From contig JAEWRW010000059.1 of assembly GCA_023398815.1 (NCBI GenBank), forward strand, positions 95,462 to 159,461: 64,000 nt of DNA. Direction: 5' to 3'. Positions within the stretch are counted from its first letter, which is position 1. Every line of letters starts with the position of its first letter. The translations under genes were made by a program, and so were the position numbers. Shown here piece by piece: positions 7,110 to 15,215 of the stretch. Under the pieces are notes generated by a model. The model was not told where the DNA came from. It worked only from the letters and a program-made list of their open reading frames with translations, and did not search any database. Source of the DNA: Bacillota bacterium. Its GTDB lineage: Bacteria > Bacillota > Clostridia > Christensenellales > UMGS416.

Positions 7110-9788
7110 TCAGTATTCCAGTGCCAGCTTGCGGGACAGGTTTCGGAATTCCCGCGCCAGTTCTTTTTCAGAGAGCGCCTTGGGCGTGACTACCGAAATG
7201 GTCTGTTTGATGGTTGTGCCAACTGTGCCGGAAAGACCTCCGCGTCCGCCGAACACGCCGCTCACATTGAGGTTGGCATCCAGCCCGAGGTTGGTGGGAA
7301 TGGCGTTTTGCATATCCCTAGCGACGGACTCCATCGCGTCGGTAAAGCCCACGCCGATGCCTTGGCCCATGTTGCGGCCCAGACCGGCAAATACCGTGGA
7401 CGGCGAGTGTATCCCGAAGAAGCCTTTGATCTGGTCGACAATGTCTCCGCAGAAGCCCTTGATCTTGTTCCAGATCCAGTCTGCCGCGTCGGAAATGCCT
7501 TTCCACAACCCTTTGATGAGGTTGGTGCCTGCGTCCGCCAGATTGGAGTAATAGCTTCCGAAGGCATCCACAACGGCTGTGATGATCTTCGGTATTGCCT
7601 TCACGATTTCGACGATGATCGTTGGGAGGTTTTCAATTAGGGCAACAAACAGCTGGACGCCAGCGAGAATGATCCTATCGATGTTCCCGACAACAGCATC
7701 CACCAGCCCACTGACGATCTGCGGAATGGCTTTGACGATGGTGATGATGATCTGCGGCAGCGCCTGGATCAGCGACACCAGCAGCCGGATACCTGCGTCG
7801 ATGATGAGCGGGATCGCCCTGATGACCGTGTTGATCACGCTGTTGATGATCTGTGGGATGGCCTCCACGATGGCAACGATGATGGTCGGCAAGGCGGTGA
7901 TTAGAGAGGTTAGCAGTTTGATGCCCGCATCGATAATCTGGGGGATGGCCTTGATGATGAAGTCCACTATCGCCAGGATGATGGTGGGCAGCGCCGCGAT
8001 CAGCTGCGGCAGCGCAATGAGCAAGCCGTTCACCAAGCCGAGAATGATCTGCAGGGCTGCATCCAGAATGAGCGGCAGGTTTTCGATGATGGTCTGCACC
8101 ATCAGGACGATGGCCTGCACCACGGCGGGGATGAGTTCCGGCAACGCACCGGCAATTCCAAGCGCGAGGGTGACCACAACCTGTATTGCCGCTTCCAGCA
8201 GCGATGGCAGGTTGTCGAGGATGCCGGTTACCAAGGTCATGAGCAGCTGGAGCGCAGCGCTCGTGATCTGCGGTAGCGCATCGATGATTCCCTGCAGCAG
8301 CGTCATGACGATCTGTACGGCGGCGGTGACCAGAATCGGCAGCGCCGCCACGATACCGTCCAGCAGCATGGAGATGATCTGGCTGGCAGCCGCCATCAGC
8401 TGCGGCATGTTCTCCTGAACGGTGGACAGAATCACTCCCAGCAGCTCGCTGCCGATGGTAGAAAAAGTGCCCACCATCTCTGTGATGATGGGCACCATGT
8501 TGGATACGGACTCGGATAGTTGCTTTGCCGATTCCTTGATGGCCTCCCGTGCGCCTTCCTGTCCGGTGACCAGATCGAAGAACCCGGACACCAGCCCATT
8601 GACAGCCGGGAGCGCGCTGTTGGTCAGCTCCGCGCTGAACTTGGAGGTGATCGCGCCGGAGAGGGCGTTGAAGCCGTCCTGAAGCGTGGACATCTGCCCG
8701 TCCAGCGTTTTGCTCTGGCTTTCCATGGCGTTGTAGAACTGACCGCCCGCGCTGGTCGCCGTTTTCATGGCGTCAGCGACCATCTCAAAGGAGATTTCGC
8801 CGTCCGACATCTTGTCTTTCAGCGAAGCCATGGACTCGCCCGTTTTCTCCGAGATGACCTGCAGGGGATTGAAGCCCTGGTTGATCATCTGCATCAGGTC
8901 CTGGCCGGTCAGCTTTCCCGACGACTGCACCTGTCCGAACACCAGCGCGAGACCGTTGAATTTCTCCTTGTTGCCCATGGCGATATCGCCGAGCATCTTC
9001 AGGCTGGGTTCAATGTCCTTTTCGGCGGTGCCGAAGGCCAGAAGGGTCTGGGACGCCTGTGCCAGATCGCCCAGCTCGAAGGGCGTCTTTGCCGCGAAGC
9101 TGCTGAGATTGCCTAGCAATTTGTCGGCGTTTTGGGCTGAACCAAGCAGCGTGGAAAACCCTGCTTTGTATTGCTCCATCTGCTTGTTGTAGTCCAGACC
9201 ATTCTTGGTGATGGAAACCACGGCGGAGGAGATCTCCCTGCCGATGGCGACAGCCCCTGCGCCTACCGCAGCAAAGGCAGCGCCCATCGCCACGCCGACG
9301 CCCTTGAGGACGCTGCCCAGTTTTTCAAAACGGCTTCCAGCATCGTCAGCCTTCTTGCCGCTGTCCTGCACCTCGCCGCCGAATTTCTCCGCGTCCTTCG
9401 CGGTGTTCTGCAGTTCATCGCCAGTACCCGCCAGAGCTTTTTCGTTTTCGCCCAGCTCACGCTCCATGCCGTTAAGTTCGGCCTGTGCCTTGTTCAGTTG
9501 TATCTGCCAGTTCTGGGTGCGCCGGTCGTTCTCTCCAAAAGAAGAAGCCGCGTTGTCCAGCGCGGCCTTGAGGGTGGTGATCTTTTCTTTTTGTGCATCG
9601 ATCTCTTTATTTAGGACGGCGTTGCGGGAGGAGAGGGCGCTGATGGACTGGTCGTTCTTATCGAACTGCGAGGTTACGAGCTGCATCTCGGAACCGAGGA
9701 CTTTGAAGCTCTGGTTGATGTCCGCGAGAGCCTGTTTGAACTGCTTCTCACCCTCGACGCCGATTTTCAGACCAAAGTTGTCTGCCAT
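7110..9788 (-). CDS. Tail tape measure protein
   Basis: The 892-aa protein sets tail length and helps DNA delivery. The first ~150 residues are coiled coil ('LNKEIDAQKEKITTLKAALD'). A TP901-type tape measure domain follows (residues ~160-400, 'MEQYKAGFSTLLGSAQNADK'), then a long run of hydrophobic repeats built on 'I..AIPQII' and 'ALPTII' (about residues 430-740). The C-terminus contains 'GFFGIHSPSTVFAGLGRNMG', typical of tape measures. It is preceded by a strong AAGGAGGTGA site. Long open frames on the other strand are artefacts of its biased composition. Confidence 0.95.
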   Translation of the reverse strand: MADNFGLKIGVEGEKQFKQALADINQSFKVLGSEMQLVTSQFDKNDQSISALSSRNAVLNKEIDAQKEKITTLKAALDNAASSFGENDRRTQNWQIQLNKAQAELNGMERELGENEKALAGTGDELQNTAKDAEKFGGEVQDSGKKADDAGSRFEKLGSVLKGVGVAMGAAFAAVGAGAVAIGREISSAVVSITKNGLDYNKQMEQYKAGFSTLLGSAQNADKLLGNLSSFAAKTPFELGDLAQASQTLLAFGTAEKDIEPSLKMLGDIAMGNKEKFNGLALVFGQVQSSGKLTGQDLMQMINQGFNPLQVISEKTGESMASLKDKMSDGEISFEMVADAMKTATSAGGQFYNAMESQSKTLDGQMSTLQDGFNALSGAITSKFSAELTNSALPAVNGLVSGFFDLVTGQEGAREAIKESAKQLSESVSNMVPIITEMVGTFSTIGSELLGVILSTVQENMPQLMAAASQIISMLLDGIVAALPILVTAAVQIVMTLLQGIIDALPQITSAALQLLMTLVTGILDNLPSLLEAAIQVVVTLALGIAGALPELIPAVVQAIVLMVQTIIENLPLILDAALQIILGLVNGLLIALPQLIAALPTIILAIVDFIIKAIPQIIDAGIKLLTSLITALPTIIVAIVEAIPQIINSVINTVIRAIPLIIDAGIRLLVSLIQALPQIIITIVKAIPQIVSGLVDAVVGNIDRIILAGVQLFVALIENLPTIIVEIVKAIPKIITAVVDAFGSYYSNLADAGTNLIKGLWKGISDAADWIWNKIKGFCGDIVDQIKGFFGIHSPSTVFAGLGRNMGQGIGVGFTDAMESVARDMQNAIPTNLGLDANLNVSGVFGGRGGLSGTVGTTIKQTISVVTPKALSEKELAREFRNLSRKLALEY

Positions 9789-9818
9789 GCCATCACCTCC
9801 TTCATGTGGGATGCATGC

Positions 9819-9847
9819 TTGAAAACCATCGAGTATTAAATTAAAAT
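9819..9847 (+). promoter_or_regulatory. Promoter of the HEPN/Abi-like insertion gene
   Basis: TTGAAA (9819-9824) and TAAAAT (9842-9847) are separated by exactly 17 bp in an AT-rich gap on the strand opposite the tail genes. The gene starts about 30 bases downstream, so the accessory gene can be expressed from the lysogen independently of late transcription. Confidence 0.75.
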
Positions 9848-9876
9848 ACTATAAAACTGTACTGCGAGGGATGCAT

Positions 9877-10653
9877 ATGAGCGATTTTTCATACCACTTG
9901 CCGTTTCCTGAAGAAAGGTTAAAGACAACTGCTCTGGATATGCTTCGCAAGCAGTATGAATCGTGGGCTTCACTTCTTAATGATTGTCGAATGTCAATTG
10001 AAGAGCATGGCACTTCTTATTACTTCGACCGGGCAAAAAGCAGCCGCTGGGATGCTGTAGCAATTGTCATTAAGTTCTATGTATCTTCACGGAATATCGA
10101 TCAACTCGAGTCATTCCCCCAAGCTGTTTTTATACAGATATTATCTGATCTCATCCCTTCCGAAGTGGGCTTTGACGTTAAAGCGATAAAGTATGTGCCG
10201 GACCTTAGCGAGCATCAGGCTTCCAATACTGCAGAGACCATCGACGTGACATTAGAAAAAATACAAAGTACTCCGTTTACCCAAGCGGTTGAGCATTATC
10301 AGCAAGCAAAAAGGCAGCTTGCTGATGCAACTGACGAGCGTAGGCGCAAGGACGCTGTTCGTGATTGTGCAAGCGCAATGGAATCCATAATAAAAATCCT
10401 CGGTAAGGACGATGACATACAGAAAGCTAACAAAAATCTAAGGGCTTCTGGAGTATGGGGTCTCGACGATATTGTTAAAGATGGAGAAGCCATCTTCAAC
10501 AAGCTTCATCATCTTTACCCAGATTTCCGTCATGGCGCATTGCAAGTGAGTTCGATGTCGATTAATGAATCCAGATACTGGATTGACCGAATATCCACAT
10601 ATGTTTCCTATATAGTGCGAGAGTATGAAGATGCTCCTTGGTTGTTGCCATAA
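9877..10653 (+). CDS. HEPN/AbiJ-like accessory protein (putative phage-defence moron)
   Basis: This 258-aa protein is the only plus-strand gene inside the phage late region. The N-terminal half has the pattern of the AbiJ N-terminal-domain-4 type ('LDMLRKQYESWASLL'; 'FYVSSRNIDQLESFPQAVFIQILSDL'). The C-terminal half is all-alpha and HEPN-like ('DAVRDCASAMESIIKILG'; 'LYPDFRHGALQ'). Such proteins belong to the abortive-infection/RNase-toxin world, which suggests superinfection exclusion, but function is inferred. I prefer the ATG at 9877 because GAGGG lies 7 bases upstream; ATG 9871 sits directly on that motif. It is lower in GC than its neighbours and has its own promoter. Its stop lies 2 bases from the stop of the convergent tail gene. 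Confidence 0.6.
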   Translation: MSDFSYHLPFPEERLKTTALDMLRKQYESWASLLNDCRMSIEEHGTSYYFDRAKSSRWDAVAIVIKFYVSSRNIDQLESFPQAVFIQILSDLIPSEVGFDVKAIKYVPDLSEHQASNTAETIDVTLEKIQSTPFTQAVEHYQQAKRQLADATDERRRKDAVRDCASAMESIIKILGKDDDIQKANKNLRASGVWGLDDIVKDGEAIFNKLHHLYPDFRHGALQVSSMSINESRYWIDRISTYVSYIVREYEDAPWLLP

Positions 10654-10655
10654 TC

Positions 10656-11233
10656 CTACACATCACCTGGGATAACATCGTCAATCGTCCAGTCCCGCTT
10701 GGGCTTCTCCATACCAAGAAACTGCTTGTGGCAAGTCCAAAGGTCAAGAAACAGTCCGATGGGCATGAGCCAGAAATCCTCCGCGCCCATACCCAACTGA
10801 ACCGTGCCGTAATACAGAAGCCGGGTAAGCAACTCCTCGTCGTTTATCCGGCTACCCCGTTTTTTGATGTGGGTTCTTCCTCGCTCTCCACTGTGCGCTT
10901 CGTGCCTTTGAACATAGCCTCGGTAATGGCAGCTTTGTAGTCTGCCAGTTCCAGCGGCGTGGTCAGCAGTTCCACTTCATCGTCGGTGAGCAGGTCTTTC
11001 GGAGCATCCTTGTGCTTCAGGTTGTAGATCAAGATGGACTGATTCGCCATCAAGGCGATCAGCCACACAATCTCCTCCAGCGCCATCTCGAAATTCTCGG
11101 CCTTCATCAGCTTCTCGCCGAGGTTCTCCAGCCCGCCGTACCGGCCCGCTATGGCTTTGGTAGCCTTCGTGGTCAGAATGAGTTCATACTCTGCGCCGCC
11201 GATGTTGATGACAGCGCTGCGCTCGTTATCCAT
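10656..11233 (-). CDS. Tail assembly chaperone, frameshifted G-T product
   Basis: A -1 ribosomal shift at the A AAA AAC heptamer joins the first 125 residues of the G frame to 67 residues of an overlapping frame, giving 192 aa. The T part contains 'AEDFWLMPIGLFLDLWTCHK' and 'KPKRDWTIDDVIPGDV', typical of siphophage G-T proteins, which bind the tape measure during tail assembly. The stop TAG (10658-10656) lies 2 bases from the stop of the convergent HEPN-like gene, so that insertion split G-T from the tape measure gene without damaging either. Confidence 0.8.
10844..11233 (-). CDS. Tail assembly chaperone, unshifted G product
   Basis: The zero-frame product is 129 aa (MDNERSAVINIGGAEYELIL...), with an N-terminal beta segment and a helical middle ('NFEMALEEIVWLIALMANQS'). 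It ends shortly after the slippery site with '..TSKNGVAG'. Position directly after the major tail protein gene and before the tape measure is diagnostic. Most ribosomes would make this form, a minority the G-T fusion. Confidence 0.85.
   Translation of the reverse strand: MDNERSAVINIGGAEYELILTTKATKAIAGRYGGLENLGEKLMKAENFEMALEEIVWLIALMANQSILIYNLKHKDAPKDLLTDDEVELLTTPLELADYKAAITEAMFKGTKRTVESEEEPTSKNGVAG
10859..10865 (-). other. Programmed -1 frameshift heptamer (A AAA AAC)
   Basis: On the minus strand the zero-frame codons TCA AAA AAC GGG contain the canonical X XXY YYZ slippery heptamer A AAA AAC. Shifting back one base opens a 67-codon frame with unmistakable tail-chaperone T sequence; without the shift, translation stops four codons further on. 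Confidence 0.85.
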
Positions 11234-11253
11234 TTGATGTACTTCCTTTCGCC

Positions 11254-11850
11254 TTATTCGCCGCCTTGGGCGGTGTAGACCGGCTCATAGACTTGGCCGA
11301 ACCATCCGGCCAGCGTAGCGGTGGACACGCCGGCGTTACCCTCGGTGACCTCCGCCTTCCAGGGGTGCTTGCCCATGCCGTCCAGCTTATTACGCCGCAT
11401 GACCGTGCCCTCAATCGTTGGAGTCTGGAACGTGATGGAGTCGCCCTTAGTCTGCAGGTTGGTGGCGGGGATGCCGAACTTGACCTTGTATAGCCAGAAG
11501 TACCGGTATTTGCCGTCCGGCTTTAATGCGCGGAAGCCCACCGCAACAGGTGCGCCAGCATTCTCACTAGCCGAAATCAGCACGCCGTTGTCGTCAGTGA
11601 CAGCGCCGGTCAAGTCCCGCGCGGCTGTTACGCCGATGTCGTCCACACCCAGCGACAGCTTGCCGGACTTGAAGTCCTTGATAACCTCTGCAGCGCCGTC
11701 GTCGGCATAGAGTACCGCCTCCGCCAGCTCGATGGAAAGATCGGCCTTCATGGCCTTGGCCAGCAAGGAAGGGATGTCGTAGGTTTCTTCACCGTCCTCG
11801 CTTTCGGTGATCTTCGCGTAATAAAGCCTGTCAAGGCCTATCGTTGCCAT
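11254..11850 (-). CDS. Major tail protein
   Basis: The 198-aa protein (MATIGLDRLYYAKITESEDG...) matches the phi13-type major tail (tube) protein pattern: 'ADLSIELAEAVLYADD', then 'FKSGKLSLGVDDIG', 'VAVGFRALKPDGKYRYFWLY' and 'DSITFQTPTIEGTVMRR'. It polymerises into the tail tube. ATG 11850 is chosen over the in-frame TTG at 11856 because AGGAGG lies 7 bases upstream. Confidence 0.9.
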   Translation of the reverse strand: MATIGLDRLYYAKITESEDGEETYDIPSLLAKAMKADLSIELAEAVLYADDGAAEVIKDFKSGKLSLGVDDIGVTAARDLTGAVTDDNGVLISASENAGAPVAVGFRALKPDGKYRYFWLYKVKFGIPATNLQTKGDSITFQTPTIEGTVMRRNKLDGMGKHPWKAEVTEGNAGVSTATLAGWFGQVYEPVYTAQGGE

Positions 11851-11852
11851 GT

Positions 11853-12197
11853 TCAATCCTCCTGAATTTCATAGTTCTGCGCTACGTCAATGGCGTAGTG
11901 GTGGTAACCAGTGTCATCGTCGTGGCCGATGTAGCGCCGGTCTGTCACGGTAATGCCGGAACCCAGCAGCGCACGGACGATCTGGTTCTTGCGCTGCTGG
12001 TAGTTGTTCTTGGAGAAGAGCGAGAGCCGCACCTCCTGAACCTCGGTTTGCGGGCGGTTGTCGGAATAAACCACGAAGGTGTCCGCCAGCGGCGTAACGA
12101 CGACATACTCATCCGGTGCTTTGCCCTCAAAAACGCCCGTCGCTGTCTGGATGCCCGATGTGTCCAATAGGGTGTTGAGTTCGGACAAAAGGCTCAT
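11853..12197 (-). CDS. Tail terminator/completion-like protein
   Basis: The 114-aa protein (MSLLSELNTLLDTSGIQTAT...) contains 'DEYVVVTPLADTF' and 'QEVRLSLFSKNNYQQRKNQI', compatible with small tail-terminator or tail-completion proteins that cap the tube. The call depends mostly on position, between the HK97 gp10-like protein and the major tail protein. The ATG at 12197 overlaps the preceding gene's end. Confidence 0.65.
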   Translation of the reverse strand: MSLLSELNTLLDTSGIQTATGVFEGKAPDEYVVVTPLADTFVVYSDNRPQTEVQEVRLSLFSKNNYQQRKNQIVRALLGSGITVTDRRYIGHDDDTGYHHYAIDVAQNYEIQED

Positions 12198-12625
12198 ATG
12201 CCATCGACCTCCTCTTCGAATTTCGCTTTCATCACTTCCAGGCAAGTGTTCCTGGTCGCTGAGATCGCTGGTTTGAGGAAGGGTTTGGGTGCCTGGCCGT
12301 GCTTGCCATATTCGATGATGTTGGCGAGCTTAGCGTTGCTGCCGCCGTCTTTACGCGGTTCCGCGAAACCGATCTTGACGTTGTAGTTACCGCTCCTGTC
12401 CAGCTTTGCGCCAGATATGCCCAGAGAGGAAGCAAGCTCGCCTGAAGATTTGGATTTGTACTTGGTACTCATACCGATGACAGCGCTCAGGTTACCCCTG
12501 ACCTTTGCCAGCACCACCGCGCCGCCAGCCTCCAGCACCTTGGGGATGATTACATCGGTGCGTTCACCCAGCCGGGAAAGCCGAAGGAGAAGCTCCTCCG
12601 GCAGCTTGATTTCTGCTCTTGCCAT
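12194..12625 (-). CDS. HK97 gp10-like head-tail joining protein
   Basis: The 143-aa protein (MARAEIKLPEELLLRLSRLG...) has the HK97 gp10 features: a basic helical N-terminus ('VLEAGGAVVLAKVRGNL') and a central 'ELASSLGISG...YNVKIGF' strand region ending in 'EYGKHGQAPKPFLKPAI'. It contributes to the neck between capsid and tail. It overlaps its downstream neighbour by four bases. Confidence 0.88.
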   Translation of the reverse strand: MARAEIKLPEELLLRLSRLGERTDVIIPKVLEAGGAVVLAKVRGNLSAVIGMSTKYKSKSSGELASSLGISGAKLDRSGNYNVKIGFAEPRKDGGSNAKLANIIEYGKHGQAPKPFLKPAISATRNTCLEVMKAKFEEEVDGI

Positions 12626-12629
12626 ACCA

Positions 12630-12965
12630 TCACCCCACGCTCGGTTCCAGCTTTTCAGCCAGAATCTCGATATACATACCGCGTCCGCGCACGTTCTCCA
12701 CGCTGAGTATCCTGTACCGTCCATCGGTACAGGTAATGACGAGCGACGCATCGACGGTGACGCCGGGGATTGCTCGGAATCGGAACAGCGCTGACGCGGT
12801 GGAAAAGGCCGTCATATTAGCCCAGCGCTCTGTTGCGCTCCGATCTTCTTTGTATGCGCGGACGCTGGCTAGTACGGTGTCGCCCGTGCTCATGAAGCCT
12901 TCGCTGTCCTTGACCGGCAACGTGGTTACGATGTCGATAAAGGTGTTCAACTTCCCATAGCTCAT
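12630..12965 (-). CDS. Head closure protein
   Basis: The 111-aa protein (MSYGKLNTFIDIVTTLPVKD...) shows the beta-barrel pattern of SPP1 gp16/head-tail adaptor proteins: 'VLASVRAYKEDRSATERWAN', 'FRFRAIPGVTVDASL' and 'DGRYRILSVENV'. It would seal the portal after packaging. I used the ATG at 12965, which follows a GAAGGTGTG site. Confidence 0.8.
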   Translation of the reverse strand: MSYGKLNTFIDIVTTLPVKDSEGFMSTGDTVLASVRAYKEDRSATERWANMTAFSTASALFRFRAIPGVTVDASLVITCTDGRYRILSVENVRGRGMYIEILAEKLEPSVG

Positions 12966-12967
12966 AT

Positions 12968-13288
12968 TCACACCTTCCAGTTTCGGTCGAGCCTCAGAAG
13001 CATGTTGACTGTGTTCCACACCTGTTGCCCGGCTTGCACGCTGTCTGCGAAGAAACCGGCCGTGCTGCCGTCCCGACTTTCGTACAAGTGGGACGACAGC
13101 ATGATCACGGCCTGTTCGGTGGTAGGTGGCATAGCGTTCTCGGTGTAGAAGCCCTCGGCGACGTGTTGGTAGCTTTCAGCGTAGGAAACAGCAGCGCGGA
13201 TGATTCCCTGCAAGAGTTCATCATCCGCGCTGTGTTCCAGAATCAGATTCGCCTTGACCTTAGTGAGTAAATCGAACATTAGCGCCAT
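12968..13288 (-). CDS. Head-tail connector (gp6-like)
   Basis: The 106-aa, mostly helical protein (MALMFDLLTKVKANLILEHS...) has the HK97 gp6-like connector pattern: 'DELLQGIIRAAVSYAESYQH' followed by 'PPTTEQAVIMLSSHLYESRDG'. It would form the ring under the portal. An internal ATG (MFDLL) is an alternative start. Confidence 0.85.
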   Translation of the reverse strand: MALMFDLLTKVKANLILEHSADDELLQGIIRAAVSYAESYQHVAEGFYTENAMPPTTEQAVIMLSSHLYESRDGSTAGFFADSVQAGQQVWNTVNMLLRLDRNWKV

Positions 13289-13302
13289 GCCGCATCACCT
13301 CA

Positions 13303-14505
13303 TCAGGAGGCTTTCTGCTGGAGCACCTTTATGGCTTCCGGCAGAATCAGCTTGCCGTCCACGCGCTGGGTAGCGATGAAACCCACCTGACCGGTGGCGG
13401 CGTACAGTTCGTTCAGGCGCTTGAACACGCGCCCCTGCCGGTCGGCCACCCAGTAATAGCCGAAGTCACCGAACACTATAGTCTTCGCGGCAGCCTCAAT
13501 GGTGGGAACATATGCCGAGGTATACAGCGGACGGTTCAGGATCGTGTCAGGCGTCGCTTCCTTGATGGACGGCTGCCAGAGGTACTGGCCGGTAGAGTCC
13601 TTGAGCTTGCGTATAGCCTTGATCGTGGAATCGTTCATCACGAACACCGCCTTGTTGCGGTAAGGCGCTTTCAGGCTGTAGAACAGGTCGAGGACTTCAT
13701 CCAGGGCGATGGCGGTGGCGGACGCCGTGGTGATACCGAGCTGCGCCCCGCCGGTACCCGTGAGGATACCCAGCGGCTTGCCAGTGCCGTCGCCGGTCAA
13801 AAAGGCTTCCTCCTCCTTGGTGCCGATGCGCCGGGCGAACTCCTTCGTGATGTAGCTTTCGAGGTTGAAGACGTTGTCGTTCAGCAATTCCTCGGAGACC
13901 TTTATCATCGTCGCCAACTTATATGCGCCGATGGACACCTGCCCGAAGCTGTCGTCGCTGTCGGTGATGGAACCTTCTTCATCGATCCACGACGCGCTGC
14001 CTTTGCTCGCTACGACCGGAATCTTGCGGTCGCCACTGGACGTGGTAATAACGTTGGCCAGTGTTCGGAAGATGTTCTGTTCCTCCAGCGCGTCGACCAG
14101 CGACCGTTCGAATTCATCTGGCACGAGGTAGCCGCCCTCGGAATCGGTGCCGATCTGCAAGGCGTTGCGCACCACCGCGTCGCCCTTGCCGCGCATGGCG
14201 TTCCAGAAGGCGCGTTTGTACTCTGCGGCGGCCCTGCCGGTTTTTTCGGTACCGATCATCGTGCCGGTGGGTACGTTGGTGATAGGCGTGTTGGTGGCCA
14301 TAGACAGTTCCGCGTCGATAGCGGCCTGCCGCTCCAGGCGATCGATCTCGCGACCCAGCGCCACAACGTCGGCTTCCATCTTGTCATAGGTGGCGGTATC
14401 CTCGGCGGACAGAAGCCCGTTACCGCCGCGTTTGCTGTCGAGGAACGCTTTAGCCGCGTCCCAGGCCTTCGCGCGCTTCTCACGCAGTTCCAGAATTTTA
14501 CTCAT
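13303..14505 (-). CDS. HK97-family major capsid protein
   Basis: The 400-aa protein begins with a scaffold-like coiled-coil delta domain (about residues 1-75, 'ALGREIDRLERQAAIDAEL') that the ClpP-like protease next door should remove. The HK97 fold follows, with 'GGYLVPDEFERSLVDALEEQ', 'ATMIKVSEELLNDNVFNLES', 'GDGTGKPLGILTG' and 'DRQGRVFKRLNELYAATGQV'. A strong AAGGAGG site precedes the ATG. It is the main shell protein of the virion. Confidence 0.97.
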   Translation of the reverse strand: MSKILELREKRAKAWDAAKAFLDSKRGGNGLLSAEDTATYDKMEADVVALGREIDRLERQAAIDAELSMATNTPITNVPTGTMIGTEKTGRAAAEYKRAFWNAMRGKGDAVVRNALQIGTDSEGGYLVPDEFERSLVDALEEQNIFRTLANVITTSSGDRKIPVVASKGSASWIDEEGSITDSDDSFGQVSIGAYKLATMIKVSEELLNDNVFNLESYITKEFARRIGTKEEEAFLTGDGTGKPLGILTGTGGAQLGITTASATAIALDEVLDLFYSLKAPYRNKAVFVMNDSTIKAIRKLKDSTGQYLWQPSIKEATPDTILNRPLYTSAYVPTIEAAAKTIVFGDFGYYWVADRQGRVFKRLNELYAATGQVGFIATQRVDGKLILPEAIKVLQQKAS

Positions 14506-14522
14506 TGTGGGGTCCTCCTTTT

Positions 14523-15215
14523 TTAGTGAGAAATCAAAAAGAGCCGCTTCGTGAGCGACTCTATCGGGGTACCGGTTTGTGGTTTTGGCTTGGGGATCTT
14601 TCCAAGCAGGGAGTTGGTCACAGCGGTTCGGCTGAAGATCAGGCCTTGCCCGGTATCCTCTGGCTCATCGCCGTTCGAGAACAGGAGCTTGTCAGCGAAA
14701 CCCATTTCCACTGCCTTGTGGGCGTTCATCCACGTTTCCGCGTCCATGAGGTGCGAGAGCTTGGCGCGCGACATGCCGGATTTCAATTCGTAGGCGTTGA
14801 TGATGCTCTCTTTCACCTCGTCCAGCAGGGCCTTGGCCCGGAGCATTTCTTCACTATCACCGATGGCGACAGTGCTGGGGTTGTGGATCATGAGCATGGA
14901 GACCGGCGACATATATACCGTGCCGCCCGCCATCGCGATGACCGAGGCGGCGCTGGCTGCCAGCCCGTCGATCTTTACCGTGACCTGGCCGGTGTAGTCC
15001 ATGAGCATGTTATAGATCTGAGATGCCGCAAATACATCGCCGCCAGGAGAGTTAATCCAAACGGTTACATTGCCGGAGCCCGCGATCAGATCGTCCTTGA
15101 AAAGTTTTGGTGTGACCTCGTCGCCCCACCACGTTTCCTCAGAGATGACTCCGTTGAGGTATAGCGTCCGGTCACCGCTATCCTCGTTCTTGATCCAGTT
15201 CCAAAATTTCCTCAA
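14523..15215 (-). CDS. ClpP-like head maturation protease
   Basis: The 230-aa protein is a phage S14/ClpP-type serine protease that processes the capsid. The catalytic Ser is in GLAASAAS (Ser88) and the His in LMIHNPS (His111); 'INSPGGDVFAASQIYNML' is the usual substrate-binding loop. The start is a TTG overlapping the portal stop (TTGA) with AAGGAGG upstream. It lies directly between portal and capsid, as expected. Confidence 0.95.
   Translation of the reverse strand: MRKFWNWIKNEDSGDRTLYLNGVISEETWWGDEVTPKLFKDDLIAGSGNVTVWINSPGGDVFAASQIYNMLMDYTGQVTVKIDGLAASAASVIAMAGGTVYMSPVSMLMIHNPSTVAIGDSEEMLRAKALLDEVKESIINAYELKSGMSRAKLSHLMDAETWMNAHKAVEMGFADKLLFSNGDEPEDTGQGLIFSRTAVTNSLLGKIPKPKPQTGTPIESLTKRLFLISH

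Noticed and set aside
7579..8418. 279-codon plus-strand open frame opposite the tape measure gene
   Set aside because: Rich in Met, Ile and Ser with no ribosome site. It is the mirror image of the hydrophobic repeats of the real minus-strand gene.
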